This document shows, piece after piece, positions 1 through 12,900 of a stretch of 64,000 nucleotides of DNA. Below the pieces are notes generated by a model. The model ran no database searches and was not told the origin of the DNA. It saw nothing but the letters and a program-made list of their open reading frames with translations. The stretch spans positions 8,206,745-8,270,744 of the forward strand of contig NC_052404.1 of assembly GCF_009389715.1 (NCBI RefSeq), written 5' to 3'. A program made the position numbers and the translations under genes. How positions within the stretch are numbered: position 1 is the stretch's first letter; each line of letters opens with the position of its first letter. This DNA is from Phoenix dactylifera (taxonomy: Eukaryota; Streptophyta; Magnoliopsida; Arecales; Arecaceae).

Positions 1-1267
1 CTGTACAGCGGCAACAGCACCCCGGAGTTGTTGCTGAGGAGGAAGCTAGAAGTGCAGCAGCAAGAGGCGGAGCTGCAGCAGGCCATTGAGCTCCAACACA
101 GGCGATTCATGGGCCTCCAGCTCCTCGATCTGAAAACCCGCAGTCTCTCCTCCTCCATGGCCACCTCCACCATTTCCACTCCTCCAACCATCGCCATTCC
201 TTCTCTGGATTCCAGGAGCAATGGTGGAAGCCAGGAAGACTCGCCATCCGAAGGTACGGGTTAATTAATTAAGTTAATCACCTGGATGCGATGCATGGAT
301 TAGTTACGAGTGCAATTAAGTGGCTCTATAATTGTGATATGATATACTTTGGAATCATGGCGGAGTTAATGAGAGGGTATAATTTTCTGGTTATAGACAG
401 CAAGAGCTCCAGCACCACGCCTGGCGCGGCACCCGGCCTCAAGCGAAACAGCTCTTCCCATGGGCTGCTTCGCCAGACGCCAGTCGACCCTGCCCATAAG
501 GAGGAATCTTCCGGTGAGGCGAACCCCAAAGACGATGGCGATTTCCAAGAAAGGTAATAGAATCTTTAATTAACCCCTCCCATTACGCTTTTTTTTGTTC
601 TTATTGTTATCATTATTCTCTCTTTTCCTTGAAACCATTTTCATTTCTTTTTCCTCCTCATCTCTCTCTCTCTCTCTCTCTCTCTCTTCCCCCCACCATT
701 AATGCTTCTACAAAGAGAAGAAGGTGAGAGAGTAAAAGAAAAGAAAATCGAGAAAAGAAAAGGAAAATAAAAGGCAAAAGAAAGGTTCTTCGAGCATTAT
801 TAACTCTGGGGGAGCTCTTTTATTTTTTTATTTTTATTTTTTTTTTTTGGTGCGTGTGTATGTGTAACGGGTTCCATCTTATGTTTCTTTGACGACATTT
901 TGGCAGCGCTGAGCATAACCTGCCGGATAGTCCCTTTGCTTCGCCAACCAGGTCTTCGTTTACGCTCGACTCCGCCGTCGGCGAAGCTGATATCGCGGCG
1001 GCCTCCGCCGCTGCTACGGCTTCCTGCAATGGCACCAACGGCAGCAGCAACAGCCATCTCATGACCTCCACGCTGCTGCCGACTACTTCTACACTGGACA
1101 TGACCTCCTTCAAGTCTTGCTTCTTTCAGATGCCCAGGTAAACGACTACTCGCAGTAATTTGCATTAGGCTTATGTCAATGCATGTGTACTTCATTCTCA
1201 AAGTATCGAAGCTAAAATGCTCTATTCGACTAGGTTCTCGTCCGGTCGTGGAGCGATCGGAATGTAA
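1..1267 (+). CDS. CCCH zinc-finger RNA-binding-type protein, C-terminal part (5' cut by window)
   Basis: Four exons join in phase: 1-253, 397-553, 907-1137 and 1234-1267, ending in TAA at 1265-1267. The first exon opens mid-gene, in frame 1, with a Glu/Gln-rich helix ([20 protein letters not shown]) followed by [13 protein letters not shown]. This tail is typical of the plant CCCH zinc-finger family that also carries an RRM (the Arabidopsis C3H53 / rice C3H22 type). Later exons are low-complexity Ser/Thr/Ala-rich, include [20 protein letters not shown], and close with [11 protein letters not shown]. The zinc fingers and RRM would lie left of the window, so the family call rests on this tail alone. 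Known members are thought to bind RNA; the role here is inferred. All junctions are GT-AG. A 187-aa open frame on the opposite strand is a GC-rich shadow of this gene. Confidence 0.72.
661..687. repeat. (TC)13 microsatellite
   Basis: Uninterrupted TC dinucleotides inside an intron of the CCCH gene, just after a pyrimidine-rich stretch. Confidence 0.95.
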
Positions 1268-1315
1268 AGTGGGGGGAACTGGCTCATGGGAGTGAGCCGG
1301 CCTTCCGAAATCAAA

Positions 1316-1420
1316 GTAAGTAGCAATCCTTTTCCCGACCGCTGTCTTGCAACTAAGACTCAAATTAATAATGGCATTTCATAGCTAGCTCTCCTTCATT
1401 GCTTGTTTATTTGTTTGCAG
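1316..1420 (+). other. probable 3'-UTR intron of the CCCH gene
   Basis: A strong donor (AAA|GTAAGT at 1315/1316) lies 48 nt after the stop codon, and a good acceptor (TTTGTTTGCAG) ends at 1420. If spliced, the exon junction would sit just inside the roughly 50-55 nt limit usually needed to trigger nonsense-mediated decay. This is inferred from splice signals only. Confidence 0.4.
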
Positions 1421-4400
1421 GAAGGAAAAAGTCATAGTGGAAAGAGTATAGGAAAAGAGAAGTTGCAGTCAGGATAGATAGTGTTTCAAGGTTAATAGTT
1501 TTTGTTTTTATATCTTTTCTTAAATTGTAAGCTATAGACTGGCCTCCACTGCCTCTCCAAGCCCCTCGGTGCCATGTCATAATGCAGCTGCTTAAAGAAA
1601 GGAAACAAGGATAGGGGTGATAAGGAGGAAGAAAGGGCATGGAAAGGAACAACTCAGTCGTCAGCAATCAATCAGACTACCACCAATGCAGCATTACTAA
1701 AAGCCCACTACTTTCTACTACTACTGCTGCTGCTACTACTACTATTACTACTGGTGCTAGTGCAAGCAAGCTAGCTACGTAGCCATCATCTACCACCAGC
1801 CATCAGATACTTAACATTTGAATACGGAGTACAGACACCAAACAGATGAGAACAGGACAGGACAGGAAAACAGAAGCCAGACTGATCGATTTCCGAAAGG
1901 ATAGCTAAGCAAAGCAGAGGAAAGGACCGCCGCCTAGCGGAGGAGAAGTTAAAAGGATTGGAGAGCAACGGTTTAATCATCGCCATGAAGGTTGTCATCA
2001 ACCTCCTGCGTCGTCTCCCTTTCACCCTTTCCAATTGTCTTTTACCTTTTACCTTCATCTTTCTTTCTTCTTCTTTTTTTTACTTTTAAATCTACTGTAG
2101 GTGACAGTGATAAGAGAAAAAGCTAAGAAACAATATTTTCTACTGCTTTTTCACTTGTGTGTAAATATTCAAGATTTATCCCTGCTTGCGCAAGTCCTCA
2201 TTGAATTATTTGCAAGTAATTATAGTTTAACTTAAAACACAAGCAACTCTTAGTCATCGTTGGGATCGTTTGAGCAATTTGACCACCTACTTACTGACGC
2301 CATAAGTCTATAGTGGCCTAACTCTAAAGGGAGGGTAAGTAGTAAACAAATAAAATAATAAGGTGACTGATGTCAAGTGGTGGTGTTTCCCCTCCCCCTC
2401 CCTCCTAACGTCATGCTTTTCCTCTTTTCCCAGCGCTGTCACCCTGCGGCCTTCTCCCCGCTAAGCTCGTGTAATCTAGCTGGAGATCACGTGGTTGCTT
2501 GGATTATCCTGTGGTCCATCTCATCTATACCTACACAAACGGACATCTCCTTTGCCCGTTCTCTCTTTCTCTCTTTCTTTGCCCTTTTCCTTTTCATTCT
2601 CTTCAAACCCATCACCACCAATAGCTTTTGGAAGTTCGTGTGGATTGGAGAACGAGCTGCTGCTCCTCTCTTTTGCGCCCCCTTTTTTTCTTTATTTTTT
2701 TTTTACTTTTCCGTGAATTCTTTTGCTTGCTATGGGGGAAGAGGTTACGGTGAGGGTGAGGCCGGAGCAACCTTTTCTGGTCATGGTGACGGTGATGGGG
2801 GCCTTTACCTAATGGGATCGATAGGCTTGGAGGTCATTGGGAATGGATAAGCTGCGAGGCCTGAGACAGGGCACTGATTGGTCCAGACGTCCATGAGATC
2901 CTCCGCCTGAGACAGTGATTGATCTTCGCCGCATGCAAGTTTGGGCCATCTTGCAGTAACTTTTATTTATTTCTTTTAGTACGGCTTAGCTAAGCTGCCC
3001 AACCCCTTGCCTGAACCATTCAGGATCCTCTCGCCATGTAACTTCAGAATCCTGCACCACCGCCGATAGCTGCCGCATCATCGATCTCAGAGATCAACAG
3101 TTCTTTTTCATCACAGTACAAATAATACTTCATCATATTCTGAAAAAAAAAAAAACGAATGAGACCATAGAGGACGCAAACTTTCTTTTAGCATACCATA
3201 CATAATATATGGTTTATGGAGAATTTTATTATCAGTTTTATTCTTGATGAATGATGGCTCGCAAAAAAACTAGGTCATGTATACAAGATAAGCGAAAGGG
3301 GTACATAATTATTTTTATATATTTTTTGTATACCTGGATATAAGTATGAAACAGGTATCTAATACTTATATACATTGAATATTCGATAGGTATACTTATT
3401 TATGTTACTTTCCAGTAATAAGATTATTCAGAAACTCCAAATATACTTCCATTTTTTTTTAAATAAATAATTAAATGAATTTTTCATAAAATCTACAAAA
3501 TATTATGGCATACTGTTATTGTCTTATTTCTCATCGGATATGACCTTGATTGGCATGGCCTAATCACATATGAATTACACAAACTGGTGTGATGGATCTA
3601 ATGGAAATGCTGCCATCCTTATTCCAGCTTCCAACTTTTTCTCACTTCTTGGTTTAAGCTAGGATGAGAGGCGGTCATCCGGCAGCATGGGTTTACTTTT
3701 TATGGATCTATGGGTTGTCTGGGTCTTACTTGATCTTATGGATCCAAAAATATGGTGGAATCATAGATACGCTTAGTAGTGCATTGATTTCATATCCATA
3801 ATAAACTCTGGTGGGCTATAACTCCTTTCTATTCATTAAAATATGGCATTTGGTGCAGATAGATGTCCTTAACCAACTAATACCTGTATATTTATCTAGG
3901 ATTTCTTATACAAAGACATTGTATGGATTTCAAATCTACAAATATTTCTCAAAATATTAATTTTTATATTTTATTTTTTAACCTTTTGAATGGAAAGGTT
4001 ATATTATTTGTGAATTGTTTAAATCGTATTTCATGGGATATTTGTTAACCTGAAATCAAAAAATACCCCATATAATTTTTAACTAGCTACAAATTTTTTT
4101 ATGAAAATATCGAGTTTCTTTATTTTTCGAGCCATCTTCTACATGACCGATGATCTAGTCGAGCATCAGCTGAAAATTAATCAGTGCACTATAACTCGAG
4201 GACAAGTTCCCCGAGCGACAAGTCAATATTAATGACCGCAGACTAAGGCATGCAATGGTGATGAAATGCCATGCATGAATATTGAATGCTCACACATCCT
4301 TTTAAGATCATGATCAGTGCTCTGAAACTAGATGTCATTATATCATTATATCATTATAGCGGCTCTACAATTATCTTAATTGGCCATTGTAACAATAATA

Positions 4401-4902
4401 ACAGCCTTACTAGTCCAGTCCAACCTTCATTTGAATTTTCTCAAAAAGAACCATACAGAGTGTTATAAAAGCGAACCTTAACCATTTTGACAGGAAAAGT
4501 AGTTAATAGCCAGATGTTTATGTGAATTTCATCAAAAATAGAAAGATGGTTATGCGAGCAAATTAATGTTCAGACCTTAGTATAGCATTTTTCAGATTAA
4601 ACTCTGAAAAGAAAAATAAACCACGGTACTTGCATTATTACCTACTGGTAGGGAAAAATGCTACAAAATAACCACTATTAGAATGCCTACTTCGTGTGTA
4701 CGTATCAGATATGTGTTTATATGCGCGCGTAGCATGAAAGGGGACCTTTGTACAAAAATAATTTATACTGTATTCAGCTTTACTACTAACAGAGATCCAG
4801 AAATGTGTTTCATCTCCACACGTGTGACAGTCGATTTCTTGAGGATGGTAAAATACGGAAGCAATGGTTACGACAAATCAGGCCAGAAACCATACAGAAA
4901 AT

Positions 4903-4946
4903 ATATATGCAAACATTTTTTTTTTTTGGTAAAAATATATGCAAAC
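4903..4946. repeat. minimal retroposon insertion with target-site duplication
   Basis: The 12-bp word ATATATGCAAAC occurs at 4903-4914 and again at 4935-4946. Between the copies are 20 bases, mostly a run of 12 T with GGT beside it. A poly-T tract bounded by a duplicated target is what an extremely 5'-truncated LINE or SINE leaves when inserted on the minus strand. Confidence 0.6.
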
Positions 4947-6025
4947 CTTTACGTGATAGAATAGTTGCGTGGTCCTGAGCATATTGTTTTGCCTTTAATT
5001 TGGAAGTAGGAAAGCAGGCACAAAGGAAGGAGCCTTGGGGCCTGCTTTCCATCTTCCAGTAGTGAAAAATGTGGTCGCAAGTCACAACCCTTCAGGCCTT
5101 CAAACGTTTGGCAGACAAACATAAGTTGAGAAAGAAAGGCATTAGCTCCAAAAATATATTAGCTTCAAAGTGCTAAAGATGCAACTCAATCCACTGCTGG
5201 AACGACCCGGGATCCAAGGACAGTTGGTGGCACTATTGTGAAACTTAACTGCGACCAAGATAGATTCCATAAAACTGTTGGTGGAGTATTATTTTCTGCA
5301 GCATTTATAAGGTATTGTCGCTGTATAATAATTTTTAATAACACTCTTGATAACTACTGCAGTATTATATATCTTGTATGATGTTTCCTAAAATGAGTAT
5401 TAGAGAATGGTTATAGTAACAGATTTTGCGGAGTGCTACTAAAATTTCATGGTTATAGGCTTTGTTTTCTAGTGCGGGACATACGTTCTTGGGTTCGGGT
5501 TGTATCTTTTGCATAAAAGAATGATTGATTTTTTTTTATATATGGTATCGACCATCGGATAGCGCTCTACACAACTCTCAAAGTACTCTAAATTTTTTTA
5601 TTCATCCATCTACATGTGCAGACCTCGAAGCAACCATTGTGTGATCCAGCGGTTGATTCGCGCGAACAAAGAAAAGTCGTGCTTTCGTGTGAAAGATGCA
5701 ACAGCCCTTGTCCTACGCGCATGCGGTGTTTCCTGAAACAGTGATAGGTGTTATCAGTTATTTGAAACGCAACCTCTCAGGATTCAAACACAAACTACTC
5801 TCACAGCAAAAGTGGGTCGCAACCATTAGGCTGTAGCCCGGTTTCCCATGCATAAGTTGCTATCGAAGACCATGTTGCCAGCTCCTCGGCTTCCATGGTT
5901 ACTGGCTCTCGAGCAAGCAAATTAAACCCAGATTAAAAGCTATGGGAGCGGAGAACTTGGGATCATTAGGAGGCAGTTCCCATCATCATCTTAGATTCCG
6001 TATTCGGAGCTCAAGGAAGCGGACT

Positions 6026-6028
<3 letters not shown>

Positions 6029-6076
<48 letters not shown>
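6029..6076. repeat. (TC)n microsatellite, about 24 units
   Basis: Continuous TC dinucleotides. Open frames passing through it on both strands (poly-Leu/Ser and Arg/Glu repeats) are artefacts of this repeat. Confidence 0.95.
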
Positions 6077-6081
<5 letters not shown>

Positions 6082-8119
6082 ATGCAATAAGACAACAAAG
6101 AAGCAACCAATTCAAAAAAGAAGAGCAAATAAAAAATTGGTGTCGGTGGAGGCCACCCGTAGCGATTACTGTTTCCGACGTATGGCATGGTTGGGTGAGA
6201 ACAGGAAAGATTCTTTTCCTTCTCTGCGTGTTTTCCGCTTGCGTGTGCCTTCATGTGCTCGTTTCCAGGGCAAGGAATAGTCGCCATCTTATTAGTTAAT
6301 AGTGGGGTGTCTCCCAGCTCCTCAGTGCTTCTTCCAATAATATTTTTACTACTCTCCCCCTACTCCCATCTCTGGGGCCAACCGACCAACTCTGCCTACC
6401 AACCGCAGTCATTATCTAGTTGTCCAAATGGGCCTGGGTTTTACCAGGGATTTCATGGGGCCATATATCCCAAGGGGGATGCCTGGATTCAGATATTGTC
6501 TCCTTTCTCGCACGATTTCCGAAGTAATTACTGTACTATAAGGTGGAAAACCATTCCGTGCGTGGTTTTGCAGGTCATGTTGGTTTGGATGTTTGGTGGA
6601 AGCTGAGGTGCCGGATAAGACTTTCATTCTTTGAGGGATTCAAGCTGATTCTTTTGGCTCAGGAGGTTTGGTTGTACCTCTGCTACGTTTTATATAGAGC
6701 TGTAAAGTGAAAGGAGGACTTGAAAGAACAAGACTGGGAAAACTTTCGGCTGGATCGAAAACCCATTTCCTTGATACAAACCACGTAAAGATGACAATTG
6801 TACTAGCTGCAAACTTTTAGTTACCTTAATGGGGTATTTATTGCCTGTAACTGATCTAAGAGGAAAAGGTACTTGATAAGTGGCTGCGATCCTCTTATGT
6901 GAAACCCATGTTGATGATTCAAATGGAAGAAATGATGATATCGGTGATGATATGTTGAATTTAGATCATTTCTTCATGATGTTTCTTTATTTGACCATTC
7001 ATGGTATGCATACGACTGGTTAAACAGGGAGCCATCCCATTTTGTAATTTGTTAATTAACCAATAAATGGACTCCCACTTCTTTTTATCTCCCTTTCTAT
7101 GTTATTATCTGAAGATGATAGAGAATTAAGAAGAGGGATGCAATATTTATTGAAAAAGAAAGTAAGGTTCAGACAAGGAGGGGGTTGCCCTCCACTCAGC
7201 CGATTGGATGTAGGTAAAATTTAAATTTGGATTATCCAGTATCAAAGCCCCATAACTTTACCAGTTGCACCAACTGGTACGCTTATCTACTAAACTTTTT
7301 TTGCAACTTTTAATCACTTGTTACAAGTAAAGGATACTTGCAAAAGAAAATGAATTGTTAGAATCAAAAATCAGTTATCACAAGTGACAAGATAGAAGAT
7401 GTGCATGTTGTTGCATGAAGAGTAACATTTCAGCAAAGACAGTTGTGTTTCATTATCAGTTAAAAAGTGCTTCTCACATTACAGTCAAAATTATAGAGGT
7501 ATTTTAATTTAATCGATTGGTCGCGGATCCACCCGAAACCCCACTGTTCCTCCTGAGAAGAGCAGATATATAAAATCATGACTCCAGCAGTTACCGAGCA
7601 TTTTGTATCCAATTTCTGGTCCTCAATTCTGTCCTCGTCGATACTAGTTTTGACAGTAAACGAAGCCTACCATATCTGGTTTGATATAAATGGACCGACC
7701 TGAAATAGCCGGTTCAGGTCATTACTCCCTACGTGTTTGATTTTGTCCATGTTCGACCTGCAAGAACTCACTACAGCTTTGCTACAGGCCAACCAAAAAC
7801 CCCGAAGCGGGCTGCCCTGGGCTCACTGGGTTCAATTCCCCAGTTCCAGGCAACCAAACAGGCAGCAGAAATGCAGGTCTAATTTTGACTATTTGCACAT
7901 ACCAAACAATAGGGTGCACTCGCCGTAGATGGAGAGCTACCTCAGAGACTTGGGCAATAGATGGGGAGCTACCTCAGAAACACTGTGATATTCTATTTTC
8001 CGTCTTTATTGGGTGCATCCGTATAGGTGTTCTATGAATTACTCGTCTTAGCATAAAAAAAAAAGGTGCACTTCGAACTCTGGTGCTGCATTTGAGACTT
8101 CCGACTCGTTAAACATTTA

Positions 8120-8960
8120 GGCATCTTAAGAGCCCGAGTTTGGGAGGCTCGAGCTTGGCTCGTTTCACATAATCTCGGGCTCGGACTTGATACCAAGCTC
8201 TGTATTGGGCTCGAGCTTGGGCTTGCTTGGTACCGAGCTCTGTATTGGGCCCGAGCTCGAGCTCGATAAAAGACAAAGAAAACTTGATCGATCATTTGGA
8301 TCGACTCACTCTATCAGAAGCTTCATAAATTATCTTCTCCAGTGTTGGGGTCGACTCAAATATTCTCAAAATTGCTAAATTCATTGTTAGGCATCTAAAA
8401 ACTCAAGAAAATAAGGAACAGAACTCATTTGACATGATCCAAACATGAAGAGAGAGAACAAGATCTCCTTACCTTTAGAATAAGATAGAGAAGAAGAAAG
8501 GCATCGAAGAAACTCTAGCTTCTCTGTTGCTAAGTTCTGGGGCCTTAGGTTGGACACAGGGGTAGGAGAGGAGGAGCCTCTAGACGAGCGGCGCCCCAAC
8601 AAGGCAAATCCAGATATGCCTTGGGTTAGTGAGAAGAGGTAGGAGAGGAGGGTCTTGGCCTTTGGGTTGGACTTGGCCACAGGATTTCCAAGTGAGATCC
8701 AGATCTGACCGCCCACGGTTCCATCGATGGCATGATCTCGATCATCAGATCCTAAAGCCGCCCTCTTATTTGATCGTCGATGGGCAATATTAAATCACAA
8801 GCTCCATTTAAGCTCGTGAGTTGTTTGGGCTCGAGCTCGACCTCAAGTTTAAACGGACTTCATTTTGAGCTCGGGCTCTTTTGACTAATGAGCCAAGCTT
8901 AAGCTGGGCTTTTACCGGGCTGAGCCTAAGCCCGAGCAGCTCGGCTCGGGGGAGGAGGGA
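8120..8960. repeat. AGCTCG/GGCTCG-rich repetitive element, unclassified
   Basis: Both ends of this block are packed with variants of GAGCTCG, GGCTCG and CCCGAGC, while the middle (about 8280-8780) is ordinary sequence. On the left a unit beginning ACCAAGCTCTGTATTGGGCT (8192) recurs 40 bp later with few changes (8232). GC-rich motif clusters at both ends are typical of plant MITE-like DNA elements, but I could not define clean terminal repeats or a target duplication. The open frame on the minus strand at 8387-8716 is unrecognised. Confidence 0.4.
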
Positions 8961-9641
8961 GTTGCTCGGCGATCCCAGGGAACCCTAAATCCATGCACAA
9001 AGAGTAAGCCTAAACTGCGCGCATAAATGACCGCCACCCACGCCCAAATACAGTGACCATTGAAATTAAATGACAGAGAGAACTTAATAATAGACCTGGC
9101 AGACTAAAGATAGAAACACTTCCAATCGGCATCCGTAAAAGTAACCCAAGATAACTTTTTTCTCTTTTGTTCTGTTACTACTACAATGAGTGCAGCGAAT
9201 TCTTCTTTTATCACCATATTTACTACATATACTAATTATACAAAGTCTGATAAAAGAAACACAGTGCAAAACGCCGGACTTCATAAGATATTGAAGATGG
9301 TGATTTTCAAAACATTTTCCAAAATAATGACCATTTCAAGGCCCCGTCTTTTTTGTGTGCGCGTGTTGCTCAACCTACATGCTTGGGTAGAGGTGAAAAC
9401 GGCCTACACCCAATGTAAACCTCATCCTTCTCATTTAAAATGCAGACCCTGCACGAGTTTGATTGCGGTCAAGAGTCCAACCCTAAGCACGAGCTGCTCT
9501 GCTTTCATCCAAATATGAGGGTAGGCCTAGCATTCCTCCTTTCTTCCTCTATTATTATGCTTCAAATGACAAAGTTACATAATTTAATATGACAAAACTC
9601 TACCCCTTATAAAGAAAAAAAATCACACAACAGGATACTCT

Positions 9642-9642
<1 letters not shown>

Positions 9643-9682
<40 letters not shown>
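9643..9682. repeat. (AC)20 microsatellite
   Basis: Uninterrupted AC dinucleotides downstream of the NOT2 gene's 3' end. Confidence 0.95.
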
Positions 9683-9686
<4 letters not shown>

Positions 9687-9851
9687 ATAGATATATATGA
9701 TAGAAACAGGGAGAGAGAGAAAGGAGGAATAAAAATTTTCTTACGAACTATCTGAGTCAATTTGGGGATACCGAGGCTGACAGAAACCGCCTAGTAGCGC
9801 AATTGCATGAAACCACAGCATTAAAGAAAATGAAGAATAGATTGGATCGAG

Positions 9852-9857
9852 TTTATT
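9852..9857 (-). terminator. candidate polyadenylation signal of NOT2
   Basis: TTTATT on the plus strand reads AATAAA on the coding strand, about 53 nt past the stop codon of NOT2. The position and sequence suit a plant near-upstream polyadenylation element. Confidence 0.4.
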
Positions 9858-9909
9858 TCTGGAATTAGTGACACATGCTGAGCTTTACATTAAAGACCTT
9901 AGGCTAATT

Positions 9910-12900
9910 TTAAGGGCGCGCAGAAGGAAGAGTTGGCTTCTTCTCCACCGCCTCATATTGGAGAACAAAATTTTCCTGTTGATGATGGCCAAATCATCTG
10001 ACATGTGAATACCAAATAATAATTCAAAAAAAGAACAAACAAAAGAGGCACGTAATCATACCTTAGTTCTAGTTTCCCATGTGTTTGGATCGAAACAGAC
10101 ATAGGTTCCCCGTTCATACGTCTGAGTCTTAACCAGAGGCTCCACGTTTGCTCTCGTGAACCATAATTGGTGCTCTTTATGGTAGAACCACCCTCGTGAA
10201 TATCTGCAATGCAATGGATTTGAATAAGAGACTGTTTATGCTGCATTGCGAAAACTTTTATCATTATGGATCCTCACAAATCATATTGGAAAGAAATCGC
10301 ATGCAACCAAAGCCAACCATTACATTTTTTTTCTAAGATGGGCAACAAAATACAACACAAACACGAAGTTGACTATACAATGTGATGTAAATCAATTAGC
10401 CAACTAAAATAGGACAAATGCTTCAGGATGTAAGCAGCAGGTTGCACTTCAGAATAGGTGTACAAGCAAATGTTGCAGCCCCAACAAAAACTACTGCATA
10501 TCTCAGAACTTCATACATAAGAAGCGACTTTACTGACAGTTTTACATTTCTTGGCTCGATGGAGAATCCAGAATTATAGAAATGAATAAAAACAAACCGA
10601 CATGGCATCTAATACTGGAATCATACTAACAGCAAGCAGCCATTTCTGGCAACCGAAAGGTCTACTAAGTGGCCGAAGTGGACTGATAGAGAGAGCAAGC
10701 TTACAGTTCAGAAGCAGCATACAGTTGAGCTTCATCTCTTGGCATGCTGCAAGAAAAGCAGAAGCATGCCTAATTAAACAACAATTGGAGTCAATACAAA
10801 CACTAACCAAAAAGAGAAAAATTCATCATTGAAACAAACCTGTAAAAGATGTAAAACAGTGTTAATAGATGAAACCGCGAAAAATGTCCTTGCTGCATCC
10901 ACAATGTCAGATTTAGTATAGCCACAAGAGTAGAGAGAGTTTATGTCAAAAAGATTTCATATGAAAATCTTACCTGTAGTGAAGGTGGTTGTTTGGCATA
11001 ATAACAGGTGGGAATGCAGTACTCTGGCTCTCCTTTGGCTGGTTCATCAGACCATGGAGATCCAAATGTCTTATGAAGATTATCTGATGAGTTCAAATTC
11101 AACCCTAATGTTGTCAAATCAATTCCCAAAGCAAGTGATGTCAGATCTGGATCGTTCATCCTAATAACACTTAACAAACCCAATAAGCCAAACCGATCAG
11201 GAGCACTCTGTATCCCCTGCACGGACTTCAGACTCTGATCTCTGTAAGATTGATTAACAGCAGACATCTGTTGCAGTCGAAATTGAGATTGATTCTGTGG
11301 GTGTTGATATTGCTGAATGAGCTGTTCATATGCTCCCATACTAGAAGCTGCATTTGGGGAACTTAATGGTCTAAATCCAATGCTAGGTGGCCCACTATTT
11401 TGCATCTACAAAGACACGTTGAGGAGAGGAACTTCAGATTAGTATTAAAAGATGGACCACAGGTTACATACTCACAGGTTAGTTGATATTCCTGCAGCAA
11501 CAAGAAGTTAGATGAAGTAATGTACCTGGGAGTGATAGGTTCCATGAGAAGATGGAAACAGATCAGAGCCATGTAGATGGATAAGATCTTGATTGCTTCC
11601 ATGCGCATATGTAACACCAGCACTGCTGACTGCTCCAGCATGCTGCTGCTGTTGCTGCCGGTTAGATGGGTAAGTTCCCCCTAAGCTAAATCCAGAAGAT
11701 CTTGCCATCTACAAGATATCACCACTCCAATTTTCAAACTAGGCAAATGGAAGGCACAACAATAATATAAAATTATACCATTATTTCAAATAAAGGCTTC
11801 AACTCACACTGAAGTGCTGTGACTGCATCATCGGAACATTCTCATGAAGCTGTTCCTTTTGATGCAGATCGACAGAATAATCTGAGCTGCCACCTATACA
11901 AGAATCAAAACTAGATTAAAAAGGGCAACTCAAAAAGTCAAAAGCAATATTATACAACTGAAGGACAAAGATAGTTTTTTGATAGATTTTTGGAATATCG
12001 AATAATTAGCAGGTAAACAGGAATATCAAATCATTAGTCAGGTCTTTCTGAAGTGACAGAAACTGCTGCTGCTCAACTACTTCCAACGAAATTTTGCTAC
12101 ATATGGAATAATTTGACTAATTGAAAGCATGACGAGATATAACCCAAACTTGTAGATAGTCCAGGACAGAACAAAGAACATACACACTAATCTGCTAGAA
12201 TAAACAATAGAACACAGCTTAGAATTTAACATCACTCCTTAACCATGCTGTTTAGATAGGATGCTAGCATAGCTGCCAGAACAATACAGGAGGTGCATAC
12301 TAGTAAGACCCAATAACTGCACGTGTATAGGCCAGTCTTGTAATGCATTACAGAAATAGGCTGCACTACAAGCCAATACAGAGCAGTATATGCTCAGACT
12401 GTATATGGATGCGGGTTTGCACAGTTAAGGTTGATTATTTACATCAAGCATGTAATGATGTCTACCTATCTCAAATTTCAATCTCTTTCATGTTTCTTGT
12501 CTATGCTTTTTATTTGAAAAGAAATAGTCCATATTATTATGTAGATTGAATTTCTTTAAAAGAGTGTACAACATATATTTAGGGCGCAAATGGTGAGAGA
12601 GAGAGAGAGAGCACACATTTTAGAATGGCATGGAATGCTAGATTTGTCCAGGTAAGTCAAAATCATTTTTGCACTTTCAAATTGACAATTGCATACAAAT
12701 TTATCGGGTTTATGTATCTGTTATTGGTCTTTGATGAGCATTATAATGCAATATGCTTATCCTTGCCCAAGTTTGTTGTTTCCCAAGGTATTTTATGCAC
12801 TCAACTAAAACCACATGAAAATAAATTGCACATTTAATTTCAACTTTATAGGAAAGAGAACCGGACAAAATCTTCAATTTTATACTTGTCCAAACTGGTA

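Larger units (their letters stand above)
1421..9850. other. intergenic region, no gene supported
   Basis: About 8.4 kb between the convergent CCCH and NOT2 genes. The first several hundred bases are probably 3' UTR of the CCCH gene. They include a run of CTA/CTG-type trinucleotides at about 1710-1752. The rest is AT-rich, with microsatellites, a tiny poly-T insertion at 4915-4934 and an AGCTCG-rich repeat at about 8120-8960. Open frames here, the longest being 157 aa at 2377-2850, are low-complexity and match no family I know. Confidence 0.6.

Noticed and set aside
800-1363. 187-aa open frame on the minus strand
   Set aside because: Antisense to the CCCH exon at 907-1137. Its peptide is low-complexity Arg/Ser/Gly with no family resemblance.
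2377-2850. 157-aa open frame in intergenic DNA
   Set aside because: Phe/Leu/Ser-rich, driven by pyrimidine runs, with no recognisable domain or gene context.
7815-7850. tRNA-like T-arm (CTGGGTTCAATTCCCCAG)
   Set aside because: The arm folds, but no acceptor stem, anticodon arm or A-box can be found upstream at the right spacing.
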